Source of the DNA: Amphibacillus sp052055485 | GTDB taxonomy: Bacteria > Bacillota > Bacilli > Bacillales > Amphibacillaceae | NCBI RefSeq assembly: GCF_052055485.1 | Contig: NZ_CP197171.1 | Location: 3,935,371 to 3,999,370 of the forward strand | Direction of reading: 5' to 3' | DNA: 64,000 nt | Shown here: positions 48,405 to 56,498 of the stretch, piece after piece | How the letters are laid out: each line of letters opens with the position of its first letter | Position numbering within the stretch: position 1 is the stretch's first letter | Position numbers and translations under genes: made by a program | Notes under the pieces: generated by a model | What the model saw: only the letters and a program-made list of their open reading frames with translations | What the model was told of the DNA's origin: nothing | The model's database searches: none

Positions 48405-48431
48405 GTGAATTTTTAGCCGATGAAATTATAA
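48405..48431 (+). CDS. Candidate very short leader ORF(s) before the ABC-F gene
   Basis: Two tiny frames lie in the leader: GTG-AAT-TTT-TAG at 48405-48416, overlapping GGAAAGGG, and ATG-AAA-TTA-TAA at 48420-48431. Antibiotic-responsive ABC-F genes in Firmicutes are known to be controlled by stalling on very short upstream frames. Assignment here is inference from position and the ribosome binding site. Confidence 0.35.
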
Positions 48432-48517
48432 TCCTATTTTTTTCAGTCTGAACTAAATCTAAGTACGATTAAAGGACTCAACATGAGTTTTTTTCACGTG
48501 CTTTCATTTAGTCAAAC

Positions 48518-48619
48518 GAGAATAGGATGTGATCGGCTATATCTTCCCACTTTAACAGCTTTTAGCTGTCGATACCTCCTATTTTCTTATTTAATTAAGT
48601 ATAAGTAGGAGGTTTTTTT
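48518..48619 (+). promoter_or_regulatory. Transcription attenuator (antiterminator/terminator) of the ABC-F gene
   Basis: Terminator: ACCTCCTA (48574-48581) pairs with TAGGAGGT (48606-48613) and is followed by seven Ts. Antiterminator: GAGAATAGGA (48518-48527) pairs with TCCTATTTTC (48577-48586), consuming the terminator arm. A small ACAGCT/AGCTGT hairpin (48555-48569) lies between. The two states are mutually exclusive, as in ribosome-dependent attenuation of vmlR-type genes. Confidence 0.7.
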
Positions 48620-48646
48620 CTGCCTTCTACAATGGGGTGAAAATGA

Positions 48647-50212
48647 ATGGTTATTGTAGAATTAAATCAACTGAAAACATCAGTTAAGGGTGAAGTTTTA
48701 TTTGAAACGGATCAGCTCTTAATTGAAAAACAAGCTCGAATTGGATTAGTCGGTAAAAATGGGTCAGGCAAGTCAACATTATTAAACATAATCGTTGGTA
48801 ATAAAGAGCCAGAGCAAGGTCAAATCAAACGTTATGGTTCAATCAAACTACTTCCACAACTCAAAGTAACCGATACATTCGAAAGTGGCGGGGAAGTGAC
48901 TCAACGTTATATTAATGATGTACTAGCAGAAAAATCTGATTTGCTTTTAGCAGATGAACCAACAACCAATCTGGACCAAAAGCATATCAAACGATTATTG
49001 AATCAATTCAATCGTTGGCAAGGAGCGATTGTTATTGTTTCTCACGATCGTTATTTTCTAGATCAGTTATGTGATCAAATTTGGGAGATTGATCAACAGA
49101 AAGTTATTATCTATCGAGGAAATTATAGTGATTATCGAAAGCAAAAACAATTGCAAATTGAACAACAAGAAGAAGCTTATCACCAGCACATCCAAAAGAA
49201 AAAACAATTGGAGCGTGCGCTAGTCAAAAAAGAACAAAAGGCGCAGCGAGCAACGAAAAAACCTAAAAACCTCAGTTCTTCAGAGGCAAGGATTAAAGGA
49301 GCTAAGCCTTACTTTGCGAAGAAGCAAAAAAAATTACACCAAACAAAAAAAGCGATCGAAACACGACTTGAGCAGATGGATCCCGTCGAAAAAGTTTATC
49401 AAGAAGCACCGATAAAAATGGAACACCCTGAAGCCAAGCGCTTATCTGGTCGAACGATTTTAAGAGTCGAGGATTTGCCTGGAAAAATTGGTGATCGGAC
49501 ATTATGGGAACAAGCTAATTTTCAAATAAACGGGAACGATAAAATTGCTATTGTTGGTGATAATGGTGTTGGAAAATCCACACTGATTAAAAAAATTATT
49601 GATCAAGTGGATGGTATTCAACTTTCACCTGCAATCAAAATCGGCTACTTTGATCAAAAGCTAAAAGGACTTAATTTAGATCAATCGATTTTAACACATG
49701 TGAGTGAACATGCCATCCAATCAGAATCCTTAATCCGAACCTGTTTAGCCCGCCTTCATTTTTATCGTGATGATGTTTATAAGCCAATTGATACTTTAAG
49801 TGGTGGACAGCGTGTTAAAGTAGCTCTAGCAAAATTACTGGTCAGCGATGCCAACATGCTTATTTTAGATGAACCAACTAACTTCTTAGATATTGAAGCC
49901 ATTGAAGCACTCGAATCATTACTTTTAGCTTATCCTAGTACGATTCTTTTCGTTTCCCATGATCAGCGACTGATTGAACGAATAGCTACCAAGCTGATCA
50001 TTATTGAAGATCAAACGCTTCAGTTATTTCCCGGGACATATCAAGAATATCTTCATCCAACAAAAGATGAAGACAATCAAGCGCAAAAATTAATGGTTCT
50101 AGAAACAAGAATTTCAGAAGTACTAAGTAAGTTAAGTATTGAGCCAACGGATGAACTTGAAGAAGAGTTTCAAAACCTATTAAAAGAAAAGCAGCAACTT
50201 ACTAACCACTAA
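48647..50212 (+). CDS. ABC-F ribosomal protection-type ATPase
   Basis: A 521-residue soluble protein with two ABC ATPase domains and no membrane segments. Domain 1: GLVGKNGSGKSTLL (Walker A, about 34-47), DLLLADEPTTNLD (Walker B). Domain 2: AIVGDNGVGKSTL (about 302-314), TLSGGQRVKVALAKLL (signature), MLILDEPTNFLD. The linker between domains (about 175-270) is long and highly basic, as in antibiotic-resistance ABC-F proteins that reach the peptidyl transferase centre (Vga, Msr, VmlR groups). The domain 1 signature is degenerate. ATG at 48647 behind GGGGTGA. The attenuator upstream supports antibiotic-inducible ribosome protection; the drug class is unknown. Confidence 0.88.
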   Translation: MVIVELNQLKTSVKGEVLFETDQLLIEKQARIGLVGKNGSGKSTLLNIIVGNKEPEQGQIKRYGSIKLLPQLKVTDTFESGGEVTQRYINDVLAEKSDLLLADEPTTNLDQKHIKRLLNQFNRWQGAIVIVSHDRYFLDQLCDQIWEIDQQKVIIYRGNYSDYRKQKQLQIEQQEEAYHQHIQKKKQLERALVKKEQKAQRATKKPKNLSSSEARIKGAKPYFAKKQKKLHQTKKAIETRLEQMDPVEKVYQEAPIKMEHPEAKRLSGRTILRVEDLPGKIGDRTLWEQANFQINGNDKIAIVGDNGVGKSTLIKKIIDQVDGIQLSPAIKIGYFDQKLKGLNLDQSILTHVSEHAIQSESLIRTCLARLHFYRDDVYKPIDTLSGGQRVKVALAKLLVSDANMLILDEPTNFLDIEAIEALESLLLAYPSTILFVSHDQRLIERIATKLIIIEDQTLQLFPGTYQEYLHPTKDEDNQAQKLMVLETRISEVLSKLSIEPTDELEEEFQNLLKEKQQLTNH

Positions 50213-50529
50213 GCGTGCAACGATGATTGCTAATCGATTCAATCATCGTTTTTTACCTCAAAGAAAAACAAAATATTGTCACGAACCATTTCCACACCAA
50301 ATTCTAATGAAGTAATATTGGGAAGTATGGGTATATCCTTATTGATATTTCAGGTTGGATATTTGATAGTTTGGAAAGAGCAGTATTATTTCCAAATATG
50401 CTTAGAATTAGTTTTATCGTAATGGCATTATTTACAGCCGGAAGTTTTAAATTAAAATATTTTATTATAGATAAATAGCCAGGCAAGAGCCTGACTATTT
50501 ATCCGATTTTAATGTTGATTTTATTTCTG
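50213..50529. other. Intergenic region with a possible protein remnant
   Basis: After the ABC-F terminator, a plus-strand frame about 50317-50478 without start codon reads IDISGWIFDSLERAVLFPN and ends in a hydrophobic stretch and TAG. It looks like the tail of a lost membrane permease, perhaps TRAP type, but this is very tentative. Confidence 0.35.
50219..50254 (+). terminator. ABC-F terminator
   Basis: AACGATGATTG pairs perfectly with CAATCATCGTT and is followed by TTTT. Confidence 0.85.
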
Positions 50530-50757
50530 CTATGGACTTTCCTTCTTTTTAAGTTCTTCTATTCTATCCAGTCTATCAATTGAATCTATTCTATTATAAC
50601 GTCTTGTAAGATTCGTATCTTCTTGAAAAAATGGTAGTAGACCACACTCGGTATAATATTTTAAAGTACTATAACGAATATCTGTTAACCTAACTAGCTC
50701 TCCGATAGTTACAAATTCAGAACGACTTATAACTTTATCTGTTCTTCTTCTAGCCAT
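50530..50757 (-). CDS. Small MerR-type HTH protein
   Basis: A 75-residue protein containing little more than a MerR-like DNA-binding domain: FVTIGELVRLTDIRYSTLKYYTECGLLPF (about 15-43), then RRYNRIDSIDRLDRIEELKKK. There is no dimerisation helix or ligand domain. It starts 4 bp downstream of the GPP34 gene stop, so the two form an operon. It may regulate that operon. Confidence 0.78.
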   Translation of the reverse strand: MARRRTDKVISRSEFVTIGELVRLTDIRYSTLKYYTECGLLPFFQEDTNLTRRYNRIDSIDRLDRIEELKKKESP

Positions 50758-50760
50758 CTA

Positions 50761-51411
50761 TTAAATAACTCCTAAGAATATAGCCAAAATAGATATTAAT
50801 AGAATAGTTGATTCCATAGCTTCTTTAACAGGGCTATTTACAGGGGAATTTCGTATTTCCTCCATTTTTTCATTTAACTTATTTCTTTCATGTTTTGAGA
50901 AGTAATCTTTTAGATGAGAAGATGTGTTCAATAACATAGAGAGTACTGTATTCTCTTGGGTAACTGGTCCATCTTCAAGTAATTCAGCCCTAATCTCTTC
51001 TATGATTTTTTGAACTTCAACTTTATTTGGGATGTAAGATTCGCTACTTGAGAGAAAATTCGCTTTACTATCAATTTTCACTGCATTTACTTCTACAAGT
51101 GATTTTGCTATAGCTTTAAATAGTTTAGTCTTATATTTTCCTAAATCTTTTGTAGAAAATTCTATTACCACACTCTTGGCACTTTTATCCGATGACTTAA
51201 GGAAAGTATAGAATGTTTTTAAATAAGATAGCTTTCTAGGAAGCTCGCCCTTTACTTGTATTTTTTCATCCACATAGTCAATTGTATCATGTAGTATGAG
51301 ATCCAACATACCCGCAGCTATTAACCAGTTTTCATCTAGACTCAATTTAGGTATTGTTCCGTCTTCTTTTAAGACACATAATAAAAAACTTTGAGAAATT
51401 GAATAATCCAT
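50761..51411 (-). CDS. GPP34-family protein with C-terminal membrane anchor
   Basis: A 216-residue protein of the GPP34 (Golgi phosphoprotein 3-like) family. SQSFLLCVLKEDGTIP, NWLIAAGMLDLILHDTI and KLSYLKTFYTFLKSSDKSAKSV match the helical pattern of the family, which in eukaryotes binds phosphatidylinositol 4-phosphate. In bacteria the function is unknown. The last about 17 residues (ESTILLISILAIFLGVI) form a hydrophobic tail, an unusual addition for the family. ATG at 51411 with AGGAGG upstream. Operon with a small MerR-type protein. Confidence 0.78.
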   Translation of the reverse strand: MDYSISQSFLLCVLKEDGTIPKLSLDENWLIAAGMLDLILHDTIDYVDEKIQVKGELPRKLSYLKTFYTFLKSSDKSAKSVVIEFSTKDLGKYKTKLFKAIAKSLVEVNAVKIDSKANFLSSSESYIPNKVEVQKIIEEIRAELLEDGPVTQENTVLSMLLNTSSHLKDYFSKHERNKLNEKMEEIRNSPVNSPVKEAMESTILLISILAIFLGVI

Positions 51412-51857
51412 AATTACCTCCTTATATTAAAGGGAACATACTACTTATCACTTACCTTGTAATACCATATTTTATTTAAATTGCAAAGAGAACGTTTTAT
51501 TTCAAAGAAAGATATATAAGACGATAAAAATTAGAAAAGGTAAGGGATAGAAGCATTACTGTATTTTATTATTGTTATAAATTCACATAAAATTAATCTT
51601 ATTTAACATATACCTTAATTGGAATTTATTTTAAGATCTAATCCTATGATAGGAAAGCAGCCCACTTATTAGGCCTGAAGAGATGATATTATCAAAAACA
51701 AATACAATATTTATAGTCATAAATTATCAATAAATGGTAATATAAGGATATTATCATACGTTTTTTTCACCATATGCTATACTAAATGCTATAGATAATA
51801 TTTTCTAAGCGTTTGTTTTCTTCTATAAATAACCGATAGGAAAGGATGTTGTAAAAA
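51412..51857. other. Intergenic region between divergent genes
   Basis: About 445 bp, AT-rich. Two nearby hexamer-like stretches (TATACT at about 51777) could be promoter parts. No repeat, RNA or open frame seen. Confidence 0.4.
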
Positions 51858-52271
51858 ATGAGTACTGAAATAATCTTGATTATTATAGGTGTACTAATTA
51901 TTATTTATGTTCTTTTTCTAAAAAACACCAAAAAACACGTTCCTGAACAAATAAAGACTAATAGGGCTCCTGAGGAAGTTATTCCAGAAGTGCAACAAAA
52001 AATTCAAGCAGGTGAAGGTAAAATATCTGTGATCAAATACGTTCGCGACGAGACTGGTTTAGGATTAACTGACGCGAAGAATCTTGTTGATCAACAGGAA
52101 AGGCCGATACAAAAGATAACGATTTCTGACACCGATATTCAATTAAAAATAGAAAACTTGCTTCAATCAGGTGAAGGTAAAATAAAGATCGTTAAGTATG
52201 TGCGTGATAAGACTGGCTTAGGGCTAAAAGAAGCTAAAGATCTCGTAGAAGAAGTGCAAAACAGGAACTAG
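51858..52271 (+). CDS. Membrane-anchored protein with two L7/L12 C-terminal-like domains
   Basis: A 137-residue protein. Residues 4-21 are a transmembrane segment (IILIIIGVLIIIYVLFL). Two homologous units follow: EGKISVIKYVRDETGLGLTD (about 54-73, ending AKNLVD) and EGKIKIVKYVRDKTGLGLKE (about 110-129, ending AKDLVE). These match the K-I-x-V-I-K-x-V-R-x-x-T-G-L-G-L-x-x-A-K motif of the ribosomal protein L7/L12 C-terminal domain, which binds translation factors on the ribosome. Here the domains are tandem and tied to the membrane. ATG at 51858 behind AAAGGATG. Function unknown. Confidence 0.82.
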   Translation: MSTEIILIIIGVLIIIYVLFLKNTKKHVPEQIKTNRAPEEVIPEVQQKIQAGEGKISVIKYVRDETGLGLTDAKNLVDQQERPIQKITISDTDIQLKIENLLQSGEGKIKIVKYVRDKTGLGLKEAKDLVEEVQNRN

Positions 52272-52679
52272 CCAAATTGGACTGAGTCAAAAGGAAATGG
52301 ATGAACGAGAAGGTGGATGACTTTAAGTGAATTGAAGCAATCATTCACCTTCTTGATCATTAACCTCGGCATTGTCTAAACTTTTCTAATTCATATTTAA
52401 GCAAGCTTGACGGATGAGTAGCTCTTTATGATCGGTCGAGAGCTACAAATAACTGCAATGATTCAATTACTCCTTTATCGAAAATTATAATGACACCAAA
52501 TTTTACAGATAGCTAACCATGATGCCTTTTTTATAGAAAATCCCCACCCCTATTGATAAAATCCCGCCATCGTAGAGAACGAATAACAGATATAAGGCAT
52601 TTTTAATGAATCCCTTGATTTTTTGTGCAAAATAGTTTAGTATTTAAGTAATTACTTAAACACTTAAGGAGTATTTAAA
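52272..52679. other. Intergenic region upstream of the SdpR-type gene
   Basis: Contains a hairpin made of GAAGGTGGATGA and TCATTCACCTTC (about 52309-52350), likely the terminator of the preceding gene, and the promoter/operator of the next gene at its right end. Otherwise nothing seen. Confidence 0.5.
52615..52660 (+). promoter_or_regulatory. Promoter and palindromic operator of the sdpR-like operon
   Basis: TTGATT (52615-52620) and TAGTAT (52638-52643) are 17 bp apart. The perfect 18-bp palindrome TTTAAGTAATTACTTAAA (52643-52660) covers the transcription start region. This is a good site for the ArsR/SdpR-type autorepressor encoded 20 bp downstream. Confidence 0.7.
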
Positions 52680-52949
52680 ATGAAAGATGTGTTCAAGGCA
52701 CTGGCTGATCCGACAAGAAGACAAATATTAATTCTATTAAAGGGTGGAGATTTAACTGCTGGTGAGATAGCGAAACATTTCAATATGTCAAAATCAAGTA
52801 TCTCACAGCATTTAAATATCCTAAAGCAAGCAGAGCTTGTCTACCATAATAAAATTGGTCAATATATTTATTACACATTGAATACAACTGTTTTTCAAGA
52901 ACTTGTCAGTTGGACGATGGACTTCATCGATAAAGGAGAGCATGAATAA
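52680..52949 (+). CDS. ArsR-family autorepressor, SdpR-like
   Basis: An 89-residue winged-helix repressor. VFKALADPTRRQILILLKGGDLTAGEIAKHFNMSKSSISQHLNILKQAELV is the ArsR domain. No metal-binding cysteines are present, so it fits the SdpR group. In B. subtilis SdpR represses sdpRI and is sequestered by SdpI when the SdpC toxin is bound. ATG at 52680 behind AAGGAG. Overlaps the downstream SdpI-like gene by one base. First gene of a five-gene operon. Confidence 0.88.
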   Translation: MKDVFKALADPTRRQILILLKGGDLTAGEIAKHFNMSKSSISQHLNILKQAELVYHNKIGQYIYYTLNTTVFQELVSWTMDFIDKGEHE

Positions 52950-53581
52950 TGAACAAACATATCACCCCCTTGATTACAATCCTCACATCAATTAGTTTGT
53001 GGTTGATTTTCTTCAATCAGTTACCCGATCAAGTACCTATGCAATGGGGATTTGACGGTTCTGTTAATTGGTATGCACCAAAGTGGATTGCGTTTTTAGT
53101 CAACAATGGACTTTTTATTTTAATCTACCTAACACTTTATATCACCCCTAAAATTGATCCGAAACGAAAAAATTATCAACAATTTTCACGAGCATATCAA
53201 ATTATTTTTCAAACGATCTTGATTATGTTTTTTCTCATCAATCTATTTGTCCTTTTCACCAGTTTAGGTTATCAATTAAATCTACACGCCTTTGTTCCTA
53301 TTTTAGTTGGTTTGCTCTTTATTGTTTTTGGTAATTACATGCAAACAGTAAAGCAAAATTGGTTTATCGGCATTCGGACACCATGGACACTTAATAATAC
53401 AGAAGTTTGGCGAAAAACACATCGACTGGGGTCAAAAGTATTTATTCTGATGGGATTCATTTTTATGGTTATCCCATTTATTTCAGATAAACTGATGTTA
53501 CCTGTCATATTAATTAGTGTTTTGGTTGTTGTTCTCATCCCAACTGGATACTCTTATTATCTTCATCGAAAATTAAATTAG
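52949..53581 (+). CDS. SdpI-family membrane protein (DUF1648)
   Basis: A 210-residue membrane protein with about six hydrophobic segments. The N-terminal DQVPMQWGFDGSVNWYAPKW is the DUF1648 signature, and NWFIGIRTPWTLNNTEVWRKTHRLG is the SdpI/YhfL signature. SdpI confers immunity to the SdpC peptide and signals to SdpR in B. subtilis. No sdpABC toxin genes are present here, so it may sense another membrane-active peptide. Translationally coupled to the repressor gene. Confidence 0.88.
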   Translation: MNKHITPLITILTSISLWLIFFNQLPDQVPMQWGFDGSVNWYAPKWIAFLVNNGLFILIYLTLYITPKIDPKRKNYQQFSRAYQIIFQTILIMFFLINLFVLFTSLGYQLNLHAFVPILVGLLFIVFGNYMQTVKQNWFIGIRTPWTLNNTEVWRKTHRLGSKVFILMGFIFMVIPFISDKLMLPVILISVLVVVLIPTGYSYYLHRKLN

Positions 53582-53599
53582 TTGAAGGGAGGAATTGAA

Positions 53600-53797
53600 A
53601 TGGGAGAAGTGGCAAACCTGTTTGAATTATTATGGCCATTACTTGTTTTACAACTTATTTTAATTGTCATCGCTTTAATTGCTTGGTTTAAAACAGATCA
53701 AACAAAAGGACCGAAATGGCTCTGGCTATTGATTATTCTATTTGCAAACATCATTGGGCCAATCTTATTTTTTATCATTGGGAGGAGAACGGATTAA
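53600..53797 (+). CDS. PLDc N-terminal-domain small membrane protein (YxlE-like)
   Basis: A 65-residue protein with two hydrophobic segments separated by a short loop: LVLQLILIVIALIAWF, then KGPKWLWLLIILFANIIGPILFFIIGRR. The W-x-x-I-I-x-x-N-I-x-G-x-x-x-F-x-I-G-R pattern is that of the PLDc_N family, as in YxlE next to the YxlFG ABC transporter of B. subtilis. ATG at 53600 behind GGGAGGAA. The stop directly abuts the ABC ATPase start. Confidence 0.82.
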   Translation: MGEVANLFELLWPLLVLQLILIVIALIAWFKTDQTKGPKWLWLLIILFANIIGPILFFIIGRRTD

Positions 53798-54703
53798 ATG
53801 GATTTAACAATCGAAAAATTATCGAAAAAATTTAACCACCATGTAGCTGTTAATGATATTTCATTTCAGCTAGAATCAGGTCAATGTGTAGCATTACTCG
53901 GGGCAAACGGCGCTGGAAAAACAACGACGTTAAGAATGCTATCAGGCCTGCTAACACCCACAGCAGGGTCAATTAAATTCGAAGGATATGAAAATGGGCG
54001 GGACATTAGAGAAAAAATTGGTTATTTACCTCAATACCCGGTTTTTCATGGTTGGATGACAGGGAAAGAATTCTTAGTCTATGTTGGACAACTCGCTCAC
54101 TTAACAAAAAATGATGCAGCAGAACGCGCCGAGCAATTACTCAATCAAGTCGGGATTGCTGATGCTACTAATACTCGGATAAGCAAATATTCAGGCGGAA
54201 TGAGACAACGCTTAGGAATTGCTCAAGCTTTAATTCACAAACCTTCACTTCTTATGCTAGATGAACCTGTCTCATCACTGGATCCAATCGGCAGACGTGA
54301 AGTCTTAACTTTATTAGAAGAATTAAAGCAAGAGACAACGATTCTCTTTTCAACCCATATTCTAAATGACGCTGAGGAAATAAGTGATGGCTTGCTGTTA
54401 ATGCATGAAGGAAGTTTAGTCGAACAAGGTGATCTTGATGACCTCAGGGAAAAATATCAATCACAAAAAATAGAATTAGATTTTAAAACAACAGATAAGG
54501 ATCAAATTGATCAGTTAACAACATTAGCTGGGGTTCGTGGAGTCAGTGCTGATCGAGATGGCATCATCTGCCTCGTTGATGATGCTGCCCTAGCAAGAGA
54601 ATCGATTTTAACTAAGACGTTAGAAATGAATTGGGAGCTAACAAACTTTACTGTTGCCCGAACAACATTAGAAGATATGTTCATGGAGGTGGTCAACAAA
54701 TGA
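53798..54703 (+). CDS. ABC transporter ATP-binding protein (YxlF-like)
   Basis: A 301-residue ATPase subunit: LLGANGAGKTTTLRML (Walker A, about 34-49), YSGGMRQRLGIAQAL (signature, about 131), LLMLDEPVSSLDPIGRREVL (Walker B and D-loop), FSTHILNDAEE (switch His). The C-terminal about 80 residues (FKTTDKDQIDQL to LEDMFMEV) are the usual extension of the multidrug/lantibiotic export type. ATG at 53798 behind GGGAGG; the last bases overlap the permease start (ATGA). Confidence 0.9.
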   Translation: MDLTIEKLSKKFNHHVAVNDISFQLESGQCVALLGANGAGKTTTLRMLSGLLTPTAGSIKFEGYENGRDIREKIGYLPQYPVFHGWMTGKEFLVYVGQLAHLTKNDAAERAEQLLNQVGIADATNTRISKYSGGMRQRLGIAQALIHKPSLLMLDEPVSSLDPIGRREVLTLLEELKQETTILFSTHILNDAEEISDGLLLMHEGSLVEQGDLDDLREKYQSQKIELDFKTTDKDQIDQLTTLAGVRGVSADRDGIICLVDDAALARESILTKTLEMNWELTNFTVARTTLEDMFMEVVNK

Positions 54704-55479
54704 ACCAATTAAAGACAATATTTAAAAAAGAATTATTAGAATCCTGGCGTAACTTTAGCTGGATTTGGGTCCCCATCGTCTTTATTCTCTTATCAATTAT
54801 GGATCCTATTACCACCTATTATTTACCTGTCCTAATGGATAAAGTCGGAGGTATACCAGAAGGAATGGATTTTGAAATACCTACAATACTTGCGCCTGAG
54901 GCATTATCGATGAGTTTAGCTCAAATAAGTTCATTAGGTGCTTTAATCATTATCTTATTGACAATGGGAACGATCGCAGGTGAAAGAAAAAGTGGAATTG
55001 CTGAATTAATTCTAGTTAAGCCAGTCAGTCATATCCATTATATAACAGCAAAATGGTTAGCTAAATTCACATTATTCTTTGTTTCTTTTACTTTAGGTAT
55101 ATTATTGGTCGGCTACTATATTAATCAGCTCTTTGGCACGATCACCGTTAGTGAGTTACTATTAACTATTTTGTTTTATAGCTTTTGGATCATGTTTATC
55201 ATCTCATTAACTATTTTTTATAGTACTTTACTTAAAGGACCTGGACTCGTAGCTGGGGTCACCATTGTTACTCTAATCGCGATGTCAATTTTCAATAGTG
55301 TCTTTACTAATCGCTTACCTTGGTTTCCAAGCCAAATCAGCGCGCATATCAATGAAATGGTCTATAGCGGAAGCATCTCAACCGATCTTTGGATAACTGC
55401 CTTTATCTTAATTGGATTGAATTGTCTATTACTATTGGCCTCATTTACTATATTTAAGAATAAAAAAATAACTGAATAA
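54700..55479 (+). CDS. ABC-2-type transporter permease (YxlG-like)
   Basis: A 259-residue membrane subunit with six predicted hydrophobic segments, beginning LKTIFKKELLESWRNFSWIWVPIVFILLS. GTIAGERKSGIAELILVKPVSHIHYITAKW is the conserved cytoplasmic coupling region of ABC-2 permeases. The ATG at 54700 overlaps the ATPase stop as ATGA, after GGAGGTGG. Last gene of the SdpR-SdpI-YxlEFG-like operon, which together looks like a peptide sensing and immunity or export module. Confidence 0.87.
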   Translation: MNQLKTIFKKELLESWRNFSWIWVPIVFILLSIMDPITTYYLPVLMDKVGGIPEGMDFEIPTILAPEALSMSLAQISSLGALIIILLTMGTIAGERKSGIAELILVKPVSHIHYITAKWLAKFTLFFVSFTLGILLVGYYINQLFGTITVSELLLTILFYSFWIMFIISLTIFYSTLLKGPGLVAGVTIVTLIAMSIFNSVFTNRLPWFPSQISAHINEMVYSGSISTDLWITAFILIGLNCLLLLASFTIFKNKKITE

Positions 55480-55578
55480 TATTTCTTCCTGAATGAAAGT
55501 GTTAGTTTTTTGGGTCATTAAAACTTCCGTTTCATTCGATAACCGCTTCACTAAAACATTATACTTAAAATGGAAAAA

Positions 55579-55624
55579 GGGCTGTCAGAGAATATCAATA
55601 AAAACCAATACTCTCTGACAACCC
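55579..55624. terminator. Bidirectional terminator between converging genes
   Basis: GGGCTGTCAGAG and CTCTGACAACCC arms with a 22-nt loop. The minus-strand side runs into CCCTTTTTCC, serving the DDAH-family gene; the plus side ends the ABC operon. Confidence 0.75.
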
Positions 55625-55652
55625 TTTACTTTAAACTATTTTAATAAAGCTA

Positions 55653-56498
55653 TTATTTAGCTCGATAAATTGGCATCGTACAGCAACGAAAAGAGCCACC
55701 TGATTTAATGATCTCATTAAATGGAACTTCGATCACTTCAAAACCAGCTTCCTTTAATTTCGTGTTTGTCTGTTTGTTTTCAGGTAAGCTGATTATTTTC
55801 CCCTCTTCAATCGACAAGACATTCGTTCCTAAAGTAAATTGTTCAGCTTGATCAACATGAATACATTGATAATGTGATTTAATCTTTTGATAATCCTGTT
55901 CAGCCATTCCAGTTGGGTAGATCAAGGCATGATTAGAACTCAAAATATTAAAGGTACAATCTAAATGGAGAATATCATCAGTCAAATGGATCGTTTCAAT
56001 CTGATAATCCGGCAATAACTTCCTAAGTACTTGAACAGCCTTTTCTGTTGTCCGCTTACTTATTCCAACCCAAATCATCTGTCCATCAATTAAAACATCC
56101 CCACCTTCAAGCGAATCGATTAGGATTTCCTGATAGGAGATGTCTCTTTCTGTTAAAAACTTCTTTAAAAAAACGATCTCCCGCTCTCGTAATTCTGTTG
56201 CCATCTGAGCAACAATAACTTGATTACCAATAGTCACCCCAATATCACGAGTAAAAACCTGTTCATTTAAAGTAGGCTCAGGATCAATCTCCAGCACATT
56301 TACTCCATGTTTTTGCATGACTCTGGTAAAAAAATGATGTTGTTCTAACGCCTTATCAATATCTATATTGGCATTTTGATAATATTTCTGGGTCTCGTTA
56401 ATAACTTGATCAATTTGCATATATGCTGGGGGTGTAACAACGACTTGTTTAAGTTGGTCATACTCATTATGACAAATGTTTTTATTTGCTAAACGCAT
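55653..56498 (-). CDS. Dimethylarginine dimethylaminohydrolase-family protein (YkgA-like)
   Basis: A 281-residue member of the amidinotransferase/DDAH family (pentein fold). Conserved parts are VVVTPPAYM, NEQVFTRDIGVTIG, SLEGGDVLIDGQMIWVG, the histidine in DDILHLDCTFNIL, and the catalytic cysteine in KSGGSFRCCTMPI near the C-terminus. Family members hydrolyse methylarginine or arginine-like guanidino compounds to citrulline and amine; the exact substrate is unknown. ATG at 56498 behind AGGAGG. Monocistronic. Confidence 0.85.
   Translation of the reverse strand: MRLANKNICHNEYDQLKQVVVTPPAYMQIDQVINETQKYYQNANIDIDKALEQHHFFTRVMQKHGVNVLEIDPEPTLNEQVFTRDIGVTIGNQVIVAQMATELREREIVFLKKFLTERDISYQEILIDSLEGGDVLIDGQMIWVGISKRTTEKAVQVLRKLLPDYQIETIHLTDDILHLDCTFNILSSNHALIYPTGMAEQDYQKIKSHYQCIHVDQAEQFTLGTNVLSIEEGKIISLPENKQTNTKLKEAGFEVIEVPFNEIIKSGGSFRCCTMPIYRAK

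Larger units (their letters stand above)
48262..48646 (+). other. Leader region of the ABC-F gene
   Basis: 385 bp without an ordinary gene, holding the promoter, the tiny leader frames and the attenuator described separately. Confidence 0.6.

Noticed and set aside
50304..50486. 60-codon minus-strand frame
   Set aside because: No ribosome binding site, and it is antisense to a more protein-like plus-strand remnant.
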